Origin: Sesamum alatum
Taxonomy: Eukaryota; Streptophyta; Magnoliopsida; Lamiales; Pedaliaceae
Length of the DNA stretch: 64,000 bases
Reading direction: 5' to 3'
Assembly: GCA_034509735.1 (NCBI GenBank)
Contig: JACGWO010000008.1
Coordinates: 11,109,864-11,173,863 of the forward strand
The notes beneath the pieces are model-generated. The model was not told the DNA's origin. It did no database searches and saw only the letters and a program-made list of their open reading frames with translations. Positions 1-10,514 of this stretch are shown piece after piece (position 1 is the first letter of the stretch; the number at the start of each line of letters is the position of its first letter). The position numbers were made by a program, and so were the translations under genes.

Positions 1-1637
1 TACGGGAGTAATCCTCAGACTTGAGGGATCATGGCAGTCACGTGCACAGGACGACTGTATCTTGGATCTGGCGAGAGGTGATCATTCTGTAAGATGATTA
101 TCATAAGTCTTGTCCAGTGCAGTCGGAATGTGTAGCGAGGACGACAGATTCCAAGAAGAGGATCCGTCCCATGTCAGTATGTGACCGAGGTATCTCCCAT
201 GCACTCGGAGACACGTTCATGCTGTTTGAAGCTGTGGCCACAGTGGTTGGTCGAATAGGGAATGGTTTCCTGTGTTGATGCAATGAAGCATATGTAGTCT
301 CGAGTATTAAGCATAGATGCCTAGTCAAGGATGGGAACCGACGCCCAATTCCATACCCTAGACTGAGGCCGGGAGACGGTAGACGGAAGGATCATGCCCA
401 TACGGAATCGGCGTCTAAATGTTCACGCTAATTCACCTAGTCTCTAGTGCCATGGACCGTTGCTAGACGGCCACCCATGGTAACGGGCCCTTGTGGAACA
501 CGGGCCCAAGTCTAGTTGAGGGTGAACTTAAAGGGAAACACACAAATCACCGAGGAGGTTAAGAGATTGACTTGGAGTTAATCTCGAAGGATAAATAAGT
601 AAATGGATTACTTAAGGGAAAGTCCATTGGATGGATGGGTCGATATTGTATCGGGCCTTCGTTTAATCGGTAAATTGGATTTTCGATTAAATATGGAAAG
701 TTGAAACGTTGAGACGTTGGATCTTTTAATTGGATTAAAAGATCAATGGAAATAATTTAAATGGACATTAAATTGCGGGTTCGTCGCAATTGGATTACGA
801 TAAAACCCGGTCCGTTAAATTAGACCCGAGAGGAGAAATAATTCCTATTTTGGAATAGGAAGAAGTTGGATTTCTTCCCTTAGATAGACATGGCCGAAAT
901 GCTCCCTTGGAGGAAGCAAAATCAGCCATGTTTCATGCTAGGTGGTATGTTGACTTATCTCTTTTGGAAAGAGACAAATCAACTCCAATCAAGCCCTTCC
1001 CTTTTGGTATGATTTGATCATACCATAAATTTTGGTATGCTTGATTGAAGAATTAATGGTGATTGATTGGAATGTATCTAGACATCCTTTGATGAACCTA
1101 GACACATTCCAATAATTACATTAATTATGTATATATATAAGAATATACAACACCAAGCATAAGTGAATCATTATTCATCTTTTTCTAGGAAAAAGAAGAA
1201 GAAATTGGCCTCTCCTCTCCCTCTCAACTCTCGGCCAAAACCCCCTCTTTCTCACTTGTGTTCTTCACTTGATTTTGAATCAAGAAGAAGAACAAAGTAG
1301 GTTTAAGCGTACACTAATCCATAGTGTTCTTCTCTTAAACCGATTCCTTCATAAACCCGTTTTCTTCTAGCAAGGAGAACGTGCGTTTCTTCCGGTGTGG
1401 TGTGGATTAAACAATCAAGGTAACGGTTTTATTACGCTTTGTATGATTTACTATCTATCTATGCCTTATGTGTTTATATATATGTTTTAATATTAACACA
1501 TCCTACATCGAATGCCCGGTTGAGCACCCAAGGGTACACCCCTTGGATTCGTTTATTTAAATTAGATTTAAATTTACGCACCATTTCTCGCTTTCTCGCT
1601 TCCACTCGCACTCCCGGGCGGATTCGCTTGTCCTTCA
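1..1637 (+). repeat. 5' LTR of element A (truncated by window start)
   Basis: Matches the 3' LTR at 18044-19771 nearly throughout and ends in TCCTTCA two bases before the primer site. An AT-rich TATA-like run lies at about 1130-1140. Compared with the 3' LTR it lacks about 80 bp before 1410, where GTGTGGATTA joins AACAATCAAGG directly; the 3' LTR keeps this stretch at about 19462-19540. An 11-bp inverted repeat lies at 720-744. Confidence 0.9.
1130..1140 (+). promoter_or_regulatory. Probable TATA region of the A-type LTR
   Basis: A TATATATATAA run in the last third of the LTR, repeated at the equivalent place in the 3' LTR (about 19183-19193). The position fits the U3/R boundary of a copia LTR. 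Transcription start was not mapped. Confidence 0.45.
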
Positions 1638-1639
1638 AG

Positions 1640-1651
1640 TGGTATCAGAGC
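1640..1651 (+). other. Primer binding site of element A (tRNA-iMet)
   Basis: TGGTATCAGAGC, complementary to the 3' end of plant initiator methionine tRNA, two bases after the LTR end. This is the usual minus-strand primer site of copia elements. Confidence 0.9.
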
Positions 1652-1907
1652 CCGGTTCGATGTAAGGGGCATAGATCTATGTGCTTGCCATGATCGACTT
1701 GCTTTTATGATTTTATTGGCATGTTAGATTACATAAGTGTATGAATAATATGATGATTCAATTGTTTGAATTTGATGGACTTTTGGCATGCTTGATTTTA
1801 TTAGATTGGATCTAAAAATATATGCCTATTTTCAGAATTATTGTTACTGTTTTTTTTTTTTGCTGAAAAGATGTTGAAAAGCATGAAAAAAAAAAATTGC
1901 GATCAGA

Positions 1908-2056
1908 CAGCAGCGGCTGCGCGGAGGCGGGTGCCTGCGCGCTGTGCGCAGACGACCGAGGCCAGCACGTGGCACAAAGCGCGCACAGGCAGGGCACGCA
2001 GGCTTGCTGCCTACGCGCGTGCGCGCTGCCCTGTGCACGCGGGTGGCCGACAGGTA
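1908..2056 (+). other. GC-rich leader block of element A
   Basis: A sharp switch to GC/CpG-rich sequence about 270 bp after the LTR end, in an otherwise AT-rich leader, preceded by a poly-T run and an A-rich run. Open frames here exist on both strands only because stop codons are rare in GC-rich DNA, so no protein is called. Confidence 0.7.
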
Positions 2057-2674
2057 TAACGGCTGGGCTGTATTATGATAATATGTTAATTTTGCATATT
2101 TGATTTTGGAATAATTGGATTATTCTTTAGATTAAATTTGCTTAATTTGGGATTAATACATGCATTGGATGCATTGTTTAAAATGTCCATTAAATTTGAA
2201 ATTTGAATTTTGCATATTTTGTATGTTTATGCTTTTGTGATGTTGGACATCACTTGGGTATATGGAATATCCATTGGTTTTAGACATGATTATTTGAAAT
2301 AATTGTGTTATGTGAGTTGATGGATTCAACATAAGATGATCACAAGAGCCCTAGACCTTATGTATGGATGAATGTATGATCATCTATTTTATGTTGGGTG
2401 GGGCCTGCGTGCCTCTTGTTTTTGGGACTATCATCTCCCGTTTTTTCAGCCTCATGATGTTAAGACTTGTTTTTATTATTACCAATGTATTACTTTCAGT
2501 TGTAATGAGAGTAGATAGGATTGGTGAGGTTTTAATTATAACAAGCATTTGGAGTCGGAGACCCCAAGGAGGAGCATCAAGGCGTGAAACAAGAAGCATT
2601 ACAAGGCCCATTGGAATGACAATGGGTATATTGTTATTGTAATAATTTAGGACCACCCTAGACAGACCATAGAC

Positions 2675-2692
2675 TCACTGCGGGCTTAGTGG
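2675..2692 (+). other. Predicted stem-loop 3 (CGGGCT loop) in A leader
   Basis: TCACTG pairs with TAGTGG (two G-U pairs) around loop CGGGCT. Equivalent hairpins with different arm bases occur in N (7321-7338), C (21136-21159, minus), B (28757-28772, minus) and K (61775-61792). Confidence 0.5.
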
Positions 2693-2951
2693 GTCGCATA
2701 GGTTGGGCTTGTGATCATCCTAACGGGGGTATGCTATGTTTTCTGCATGCAGCGTATTTATTTATCGCTTTAAATATTGGATATTTATGCATGCTAAAAC
2801 ACCATAATGTGATGAGGTCTCGGTCACAAACAAACTCTCATTTGGTTGGACCAAATTAAATATTAGGTCCAGAACTGACTTGGATAAAAATGGTATTTTG
2901 ATCTGTCCGAGCCTTCCATCCACAGCAATGTGGTGAGGAAGCTACCACTAC

Positions 2952-2985
2952 CCAAGTGTGGTCTCACAAGTCGTGGCACACTTGG
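2952..2985 (+). other. Predicted stem-loop 1 in A leader
   Basis: Arms CCAAGTGTG (2952-2960) and CACACTTGG (2977-2985) are perfectly complementary around the 16-nt loop GTCTCACAAGTCGTGG. The same loop with different, still complementary arms is found in N and K. Confidence 0.65.
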
Positions 2986-3033
2986 ACTAGGGGAAAGCTG
3001 CACCATTATTGTGAACAAAAAGACTGCCGCTCG

Positions 3034-3069
3034 CTGTTTCCCTGTCTCACGAGTCGGGGGGGCCGACAG
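3034..3069 (+). other. Predicted stem-loop 2 in A leader
   Basis: Second copy of the TGTCTCACGAGTCG motif, about 80 nt after the first. The flanks CTGTTTCCC and the CGACAG end pair imperfectly (about 7 of 9, one wobble). Confidence 0.45.
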
Positions 3070-3425
3070 TTTGAGGCATGATTTGGTTGATGGGTCGGGC
3101 CCAACACTGAGTAACATGGTTCGCTTGGAGTCCTCGAAACCATGTGAATAGGTGAGGGAAATATCTTGGCAATCTCATTGGATGAGAATGATATTGGATA
3201 TCTCCCACGAGGTCTTCTTCATGTGAATCGTAAAAGCGGGGCATGGAGATTACGCTTGTGGATCCCGAGCCCACTAGGAAATGGTTTCCCGAAACTCCGC
3301 TTGAGAGTGGCGGACTTTCGTATAAATAGTGAGAGGGTTAAAGACTAAAAAACCAAGTCTTCAACTTGAACAATAATATTACCATCATCTGCTAATTTCT
3401 GCTTTACATTTTCATTAATGTAGAT

Positions 3426-3866
3426 ATGTCTAAGAACCCATTAACCATGATACTCGAGACTAACAAATTAAACGGAACGAACTACTCGGACTGGCTGAGA
3501 AACCTGAGAATTATCCTCGGTTTCGAGAACCAAAGCTACGTCTTGGACGAGCCGCCACCGAGCGACTTACCGGAGGGGTCCATGCCTGAAGAACGTTTGA
3601 CATTCGAGAAATGGGATAAGGACAACCGGAAAGTACATAGGATCATGCTGGCTTCGATGTCTAACGACATCCAGAAGCAGTATGAACGAGGTTTATGCGG
3701 TTCCAGATAGGCATATTAGATATGCCGCCACAAAAGCACTCTTTGGCACCAAGCTTGCTGAAGGAGCGTCTGTACAAAGTCATGGGGTCAAGATGCTCTC
3801 CCTAGTGGAGAAACTCGAGGACCTTAAAGTTGGGCTTAACAATGACACATACATTAACGTGATCCT
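3426..3866 (+). pseudogene. Element A gag, N-terminal part (frameshifted, cut by N)
   Basis: Starts MSKNPLTMILETNK, the same start as the gag of N and B. Copia gag is the structural protein of the virus-like particle. Near 3690 about 35-40 bp are missing relative to the B copy, shifting the frame: the first frame ends at 3710 and the gag sequence continues in another frame as NEVYAVPDRHIRYAATKA. The gene is then cut at 3866 by element N inside the codons for the motif ending DVIL; the following LQSLPPSYD resumes after N at 14129. Confidence 0.9.
3862..3866 (+). repeat. Target site duplication of N, left copy
   Basis: ATCCT directly before the N LTR start (TGTTAGAATAGG); the same five bases follow the N 3' LTR at 14129-14133. 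A 5-bp duplication is standard for copia integration. Confidence 0.95.
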
Positions 3867-5861
3867 TGTTAGAATAGGTGACCATGTAAGCCAATTTTGG
3901 CAGGAATATGTAACCTATGTCTAGACAATTTCTCGTGTTTGATAAAAACATTTATGAATAAAGAAGTGAAAATTCATATGGCAATACTTTGTTTACGTTC
4001 ACTTATATCTGCATTTACATTTCTGTTCACGACGCAAACAAAGCCCACGGACTGAGAATCGATTTCGGGGACTGGGACTACGCTTGGAGGTAGGTCCATG
4101 AAATCAGTCTTACCGAATCAGTCCGGAAATCTCCAAGTCAAGGAATCCCGAAAAATGGGTACCGGGATTCCCTTTGAGACTTGCACTAAGCATCTGCTGT
4201 CGTATTTCATCGACGGGTGACGAAGGTCGTCTAAGCAGTGTTAGTGGGTCAGCATGCTAGGAAGCAGCTGACTGAGGTGACTCGCGGGAACCGTCTTACG
4301 GAGGACCTTGAGTATGGTCAGCAAGGTATGACGTGTATTCCTGGTTCCAACGGTACAGGCCAAGTCCTTTGACTTGAGGAACTGCTGAGTTCACCTGTGC
4401 ATCAGGTCTGTATCTTAGATATGGTGAGAGATTGCCAAAATACTCTTCAGTAGTCATAAGCCATGTCTAGTGCAGCTCGGGTGTACAGAGTGACAGTATT
4501 TTCCAAGAAAGGATCTGTCTCCTGTCAAAAGGTATTGACAGTTGAGTCTCATGTACGCTCTGTGTCTTGTCCCTAAAATCTGTGGCCACAGTAACTGAAC
4601 AGAAGGGAAGGTTTCCCTTGCGGCGTTTAGTAAGGACAGACCGACACTTAGGTCCAAAATGGGTACCTGCTTTTTCCGTGCCCTAGACTCTAAGTGATGA
4701 GACCGAAGACAGAAGGACAAGTGTACTGTTAGAGCCTAAATGTTCATCCCCAATTATTTCACCTAGTCTCTAGTGCCATGGACCTTGCTAGATGGTCACC
4801 CATGGTAACGGACGGATTCTAGGAATCCGACCAAGTCTAGCTGAAAGGTGAACCTAAAGAGTCACACACTATCCACACACACTTAGTATTTAATTTGGAA
4901 TTAAATATTGGAGCAAAGGAATGATTAAATTAGATTTAATCGGGTCCTATATTTTCTTGGAGAAATTAATTCCTTCTATTTGATAAAGGGAATTAAATTA
5001 ATAAATAGGATTTATTAAAAGGTTGATTTAATGGGCTTAGAATAAATATTAATATTTATTTATTATATTTATTTTTAGCCTTTTGGAATATTTAATGGGA
5101 TTTAAATATTCCATTAAATTAAAATCAACGGTTGAGATGGAAAGGGGAGATGGAAGGCTAGGATTTGTTTGACTAGGTCAAACACTAGTTTGACTAGGAC
5201 TTTGACTAGGTCAAAATCCTAGACAAATTAGAGTTCTTAGAGTAGGAGTTTAAAGAGGATTAAACTCCTCCTCTATAAATACGTCTAGCTTCGACTTTTT
5301 GAAGGATGATGAAATTTCAACACACACATAACACACACATAATTTCGGCCTCTCCCCCCTTTCTCTCGTCCGCCCTCTCTCTCTCCACTCTCCAAGAAAA
5401 ATACTTTCTAGTTCTTTTGTTCTTGGAACATTAAAACTTAGATGAATCAATACCGTTAATTGATAACGTGTTGTTGATTCATCCACTCCAAAATATAAAC
5501 TTGTTCGTTGCTAGCACGACGTGCAAGATACGTGGGTGGATCGTGTGTCACGACTTGGAGGGTCTCAAGAACGAGATCTCGGTGCAAAACGGGGAACAAC
5601 GCGTGTAGCCGTTGAAGATGAAAACGACAACGGGTAGGTCTCATTTTATTATTCGTCTCTCTTTATTTTCAACTCTATGGCCTCCATGATTTCTTTACAT
5701 GTTGTTTAATCATGAGATACACCAAACACCCGGGAATCTCAAGGGTACACCCCTTGAGCGTGTTCTTTTATTATTAAAAGCATGCTTTAATTTTTATATG
5801 TTATTTTATATCGCGCTTCCGCATTCGCGCAATTCCCGGGACGATCTACCGATTTCTTTCA
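3867..5861 (+). repeat. 5' LTR of element N
   Basis: Starts TGTTAGAATAGGTGACC and ends TTTCTTTCA, immediately before the primer site. It holds the LTR core block shared with all LTRs in the window (about 4765-4872) and a TATA box near 5274. Confidence 0.95.
5274..5281 (+). promoter_or_regulatory. TATA box of N 5' LTR
   Basis: TATAAATA after a CTCCTC run; identical at 13555-13562 in the 3' LTR and also at 53610-53617 in solo LTR J. A good plant TATA match and probably the retroelement promoter. Confidence 0.6.
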
Positions 5862-5862
5862 G

Positions 5863-5874
5863 TGGTATCAGAGC
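5863..5874 (+). other. Primer binding site of element N (tRNA-iMet)
   Basis: TGGTATCAGAGC one base after the LTR end. Confidence 0.92.
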
Positions 5875-6078
5875 CCGGTTCGATGTATAGGCCTAGGGTT
5901 TATGTGCGTTATAAGCATGAAACGTGAAATTGGCATGTTTTTTATTAAATCTTGATTTTCTTGATTTTAAAGCATGTCGTTTTTATTGCTTTTGATTCGT
6001 GTGTATTTTCTGAATATTGGTATTTTTCTGTTTTTCTTGGGAAACGGGGTGGAAAAAATTGAACGGAAAATGAGAAAC

Positions 6079-6598
6079 GACGCAGCCGGCCAGCCGGGAG
6101 GGCTGGCCGCGCGCAGCCACGCGCTGCCGGTAGGACAGACGCGCGCAGGCTTCCCTTGCCTGCGCGCTCCCGCCTAGCCAGTCGCGCAGGGGCAGCGCGC
6201 AGCCAGGGAGGCTGCGCACCTGAGAGTCCGCGCGCGGACGGACTCTGGGCAACGCCGGCAGGCGTGCCCAGTGCACGTCTGCGCGCGCACTGCGCATGGC
6301 GCGGCCGGCAGCCAGCAGGCCAGCGCGCGCGGACGGACTCTGGGCAACGTCGCCAGGCGCGCTTACGGAGACGGAGGATTCTGCGTGCGCGCGCCCGTCA
6401 GGCGTGCCCAGTGCACGTCTGCGTGCGCACTGCGCATGGCGCGGCCGGCAGCCAGCAGGCCAGCGCGCGCGCGAGGCAAGGGAGCGTGTTGCCGGCTAGG
6501 CGCGCGCGCACGCAGGCAGGGGCCTGCGCGCGCGCAGGGGCGGCAGGCTGAGCCTGCTGCCCTGTGCGTCCACCGGCAGGCGGCGGCTGCTGCTAGGG
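6079..6598 (+). other. GC-rich leader block of element N
   Basis: About 520 bp of extreme GC content with dense GCGC tracts, starting about 215 bp after the LTR. Overlapping open frames on both strands are by-products of composition. It has expanded by internal duplication, including a roughly 70-bp repeat. Confidence 0.75.
6261..6471 (+). repeat. Internal direct repeat in N GC block
   Basis: About 70 bp at 6261-6331 recurs at 6401-6471 (period 140 bp) with one visible substitution; both copies begin GGCGTGCCCAGTGCACGTCT. A shorter related repeat (GGACGGACTCTGGGCAACG) precedes and follows the first copy. Confidence 0.85.
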
Positions 6599-7320
6599 TT
6601 TCAAAACCCTAGTAGTGTTTTCTTTTATTTTTTAATTATTTTCAGTTTTAATTTTGAATTAATTCTGAAAAATCGTTTTGTGTGTTCAATTATGCCTAAT
6701 TTTCTAAGGACATTATTTTAGGAGTAAAATAAATTGAATTTGGAATCCCGGGATTATTTTACTTAAAATAATGAAGAAAGGTTTTCCTAAAACGAGAAAA
6801 TCTGAATACCAATATTTATGTTTTATTTTTCACACGTTACGCACATATTCATTTATTATTTTGAATATTTATGATTGGGAATCATGTGTTGTTGGTATAT
6901 TGTAATTGTATGATGGGATCATGTGATTATGTGTGTTGGATGGAAATGGATAATCACGAGCCCTAGACCGAATGTGTGGTTTATTTTCTGTTGGGCCTGT
7001 GTGCCTCTTTTACTGCTTTCTCCTTCTCTCTTTCTAGTTGCCTTGGAATAATAAGGCATTCTACCTCCCTCCTTATGTACTCTCCCCGGGTTTTCGCTGG
7101 GGTTTCTTTTTTTTATGTAATGAAAGTAGAATAGGAGTGAGGTTTCTAATTTTATAATTGGTGGAGAAAGAAGGAAGGACCACATGGAGAGCCCAGGCGG
7201 GAGGTCCCTTGGAGTTTTCCATGAAGTGAAGAAAGAGAAAAGAGACCAAGGCCCATCAGCATGATGATTGGGTTACTATTAATGTAATAGTATAGGACCA
7301 ACCCTAGATTGACCATAGAT

Positions 7321-7338
7321 CCACTGCGGGCTCAGTGG
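7321..7338 (+). other. Predicted stem-loop 3 (CGGGCT loop) in N leader
   Basis: CCACTG pairs perfectly with CAGTGG around loop CGGGCT. Confidence 0.55.
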
Positions 7339-7635
7339 GTCGAATAGGATTCGGGCTCGTGATCATCCAACAGGGGCATGCTAGGCTTTAGTTTTGCATG
7401 TGGTTATGATGATGGATGAATGGGTTATTTATTTATCATATAAACTGCTATGGATGGTATATTTACGCATTATGGTTGTATGTGTTAATGTATATTTATG
7501 AGATCTCGGTCATTTACTACTCTCACATTGGTTGGACCAATGTCAAAATATTAGACCCTAGACAAAGTGGACTTGAACTCTAGGAGTTTGTCCATGCCTT
7601 CCAATCCATGGCATAGTGAGGAAGCTGCTTTGGGT

Positions 7636-7671
7636 CAATAGCGTGGTCTCACGAGTCGTGGCACGTTATTG
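7636..7671 (+). other. Predicted stem-loop 1 in N leader
   Basis: CAATAGCGTG (7636-7645) pairs over 10 bp with CACGTTATTG (7662-7671), with one G-U pair, around GTCTCACGAGTCGTGG. The arms differ from those of A at several positions yet remain complementary. Confidence 0.7.
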
Positions 7672-7712
7672 TACTTAAAAGAAGCTACACTATGTCATGA
7701 ACGAAAAATGGG

Positions 7713-7752
7713 CTGCTGTTACCTGTCTCATGAGTCGTGGGGGTACCAGTAG
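7713..7752 (+). other. Predicted stem-loop 2 in N leader
   Basis: CTGCTGTTACC pairs with GGTACCAGTAG (10 of 11, one wobble) around the second motif copy TGTCTCATGAGTCGTGGG. Confidence 0.55.
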
Positions 7753-8085
7753 GTCTGTGGCTCGGTCGATTGGGTTGGGTCTAACACCCAATTAACATGA
7801 TTCGCTTGGAGTCCTGGGGATCATGTGAAAGGGTGAGGCAATAATCTTGGGAATCTCGTGGAACGAGAATGGTATGGAATACCTCCCACAGGATCTTTTC
7901 CATGCGAATCGTAAAAGCGGGGTATGGGAAAATTGTTGTGGATCCCAAGCCCACTAGGAAAGGATTTCCCGAAAATCACGTTTGAGATTAAATGACTAAA
8001 GTCCATGCATTTAATTATTTTATCAAACCACCGTCTTTTATTTTCTGCTGATCGCGCGCTGTTTTTCTAAAATGTAGATTTTAAA

Positions 8086-9375
8086 ATGTCTAAGAACCCA
8101 CTTTCCACCATTCTTGAGACAAACAAATTCAATGGAACAAATTACAACGACTGGTTGCGCAATCTCAGGATAGTCCTAGATTACGAGAACCAAGGCTACG
8201 TCATGGACGAGCCTCTCCCTAGGACCTTGCCGGAAGGATCCACGCCAGAAGAACGTGAGACGTTCGAGACATGGCATAAGGATAACCGGAAGGTCCGTAG
8301 CATCATACTTGCTTCGATGACCAATGAGATTCAGAAGCAATATGAAAGGCTAGACGATGTTACTTCCATTATGGCTCGCCTTAAGGATTGCTATGCAGTC
8401 CCGGACCGGCATACTAGGTATATCGCGACCAAGGCGTTCTTTGGAACGAAAATGACAGAAGGATCCTCTGTACAAGAGCACGGGGTTAAAATGCTTACCC
8501 TGGTGGAAAAGCTCGAGGACCTAAAGGCAGGTCTCGATAATGAAACGTACATAGATGTGATCCTTCAGTCACTCCCACCCTCCTTTGACCAATTTATCAT
8601 CAACTACAACATGAACGCACTTGAGAAGGGCATTCATGAGTTGATCAATATGTTGGTGCAATACGAGGCAACGACTAAGAAGTCCACGCCTTCAGTATTG
8701 TTTGGAGGTGCTTCAACTTCAAATACGAAAGGCAAGGGTGCCGGACGTTGGAAGAAGAAGAAAGGGAAGGGAAAGGCCATCAAAGCAGCTACGAACACTA
8801 AGAGTTTTCCCATTGCCAAAGAGGGGAAAGGCAAAGGAAAGGGAAAGGTTGTCTCCAAGCAACAGTCGAAGGCATATGACATATGTATCAACTGCCGTGA
8901 GAAAGGGCATTGGAAGAGAGAGTGCCCCAAACTCTTCTCGAACCAAGGTATTTATGTGATTGAGGTTAATATGGTCACTAATTCTGCCTCTTGGGTATTA
9001 GATACCGGCTGTGGAGCTCACATTTGCAATGACTTGCAGGTGTTGAAAAGAAGCAGAAAACTGGGTAGCGGGGACATGATCCTGAAGCTTGGGAATGGCA
9101 AGGGCCATCTCGGCAGAAGCAGTAGGATCCGCCACTCTAGTGATAGTATTAGCATAGATTTAGAGAAAGTTTATTTTGTACCTAGTATGATTAAAAACAT
9201 CATTTCCATTCTATTGTTGGACAATAGTGGTTATGAGTTTAGAATCAATAAAAATTGCTTTTATTTGATGAGGTGTGGAATTGCTCATCTACTTGGTACA
9301 TTGCATAACGGACTCTATATCTTGCAAACAAACGAATATGGTCCTCAATGCACAACACAAACGGAAATTAGATAA
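8086..9375 (+). pseudogene. Element N gag and protease (429-codon open frame, stops before integrase)
   Basis: This is the best preserved reading frame in the window. Residues 1 to about 215 are copia gag, starting MSKNPLSTILETNKFNG with conserved NDWLRNLR. A basic Lys/Gly-rich linker follows (about 215-260), then a CX2CX4HX4C zinc knuckle at C267, C270, H275 and C280 that binds RNA. The aspartic protease begins near 300 with the active-site motif LDTGCGAH (D306-G308). The frame ends at 9375; the next domain (WHARLGH) continues in another frame from about 9340, so a short indel breaks the polyprotein. Gag alone could still be translated. The start is supported by the same MSKNPL start in A, B and E. 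Confidence 0.9.
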
Positions 9376-10510
9376 TAACGGGAACGCACGACTGTGGCAC
9401 GCTAGGCTAGGTCACATATCCCAAGATAGGATGAAAAGGTTGGTAGACTCAAAGAACCTAGAGGTTGGGGACTTGAGCGATCTACCAACTTGTGAATCCT
9501 GTCTAAGAGGGAAAATGACCAAGAAGCCCTTTGTAGGACAATGCAGGCTTGCCACAGGTCTGTTGGACTTGGTCCATACAGACGTATGTGGGCCACTAAG
9601 GACGCAGGCCCGAGGTGGGTTTTCCTACTTCATAACCTTTACCGATGATCATTCACGATATGGTTATGTTTACCTGATGAGGTACAAGTCTGAAGCTCTT
9701 GAGAGGTTTAAAGAATTCACACTTCAAGTGGAGAACCAAACCAACTGCAAAGTTAAAGTCCTACGGTCAGACCGAAGCGGTGAATACCTTAGTACGGAGT
9801 TCCTAGATTATCTAAAAGAACATGGTATAATATCAGAATGGACACCTCCAGGAACACCACAGTTAAATGGTGTCTCTGAAAGGAGGAATCGAACCCTGTT
9901 GGACATGGTTCGGTCCATGATGAGTTTCACCAAAGTGCCCTTATCCTTTTAGGGCTATGCACTAGAAACGACGGCCAAGTTGTTGAATTTGGCGCCTACT
10001 AGTACATTAACCCAAACGCCATATGAAATATGGCACGGCAAGCCTGCGTCCTACAACTACTTGAAAGTGTAGGGTAGCCCCGCATACGTCAAGAGGTTAG
10101 TGGGAGATAAGTTAGAATCCAGGTCTAGCTTGTGCAGGTTCATTAGATACCCTAAAGAAACTGCGGGTTATTACTTCTATGACCCCTTGGAACAAAAAGG
10201 TCTTTGTTTCAAGAAATGCAGTATTCTTGGAGCAAGGCTTCCCGGAGGATATCCAACCTGATGAGCTAATCCTTGAGGAGTCAAGTGATGGAATCCAGCC
10301 ATCAGAGGTAGCCACGGAACCCTCACTTAGAGGATTCAAGATAGACAGCCGAAGGGCTGACCAACCTTGAGAGGTCCAACATGCTAGGCATGAAGGACAG
10401 CCTCAGGAACAGCCAGCCCCGGTTCCTGAACCACCGGCTCCGATACAGTCAGCGCCCACAGTCTCCACTGACGTTCCCGTTCTCCGTAGGTCCACTAGAG
10501 AGTCCAGATC
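9340..10510 (+). pseudogene. Element N integrase (stops in frame)
   Basis: Begins with the pre-integrase zinc-binding region (WHARLGH, CESCLRGK), then the catalytic core. Asp codons are at 9581 and 9770 and the Glu codon at 9878, giving D-X62-D-X35-E, the expected DD35E spacing of retroelement integrases that insert the cDNA. Conserved Trp codons have become TAG at about 9950 and near 10070, and the region between 10100 and 10500 (variable C-terminal part) contains further shifts. The core is recognisable but the protein cannot be made whole. Confidence 0.88.
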
Positions 10511-10514
10511 TCTA

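Larger units (their letters stand above)
1652..3425 (+). other. Untranslated leader of element A
   Basis: About 1.77 kb between primer site and gag start with no conserved reading frame. It contains a GC-rich block (about 1908-2056) and three predicted stem-loops (2675-2692, 2952-2985, 3034-3069). Several stretches align with the leaders of N, B, C and K, for example the TCTCACGAGTCGTGG-like blocks and the region around 3190-3300 before gag. Leaders this long are unusual for copia elements. Confidence 0.75.
5875..8085 (+). other. Untranslated leader of element N
   Basis: 2.2 kb with no conserved protein. It includes the largest GC-rich block in the window and three predicted stem-loops at 7321-7338, 7636-7671 and 7713-7752. 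The last 250 bp before gag align with the same part of the A and B leaders. Confidence 0.75.

Noticed and set aside
1640..1651. tRNA-like match
   Set aside because: Only the 12-nt complement of the initiator tRNA 3' end is present; it is a primer binding site, not a tRNA gene.
6156..6612. Overlapping 67-131-codon open frames rich in Ala and Arg
   Set aside because: They lie in the N leader GC block, on several frames at once, with no conserved counterpart in the other blocks; low stop-codon frequency explains them.
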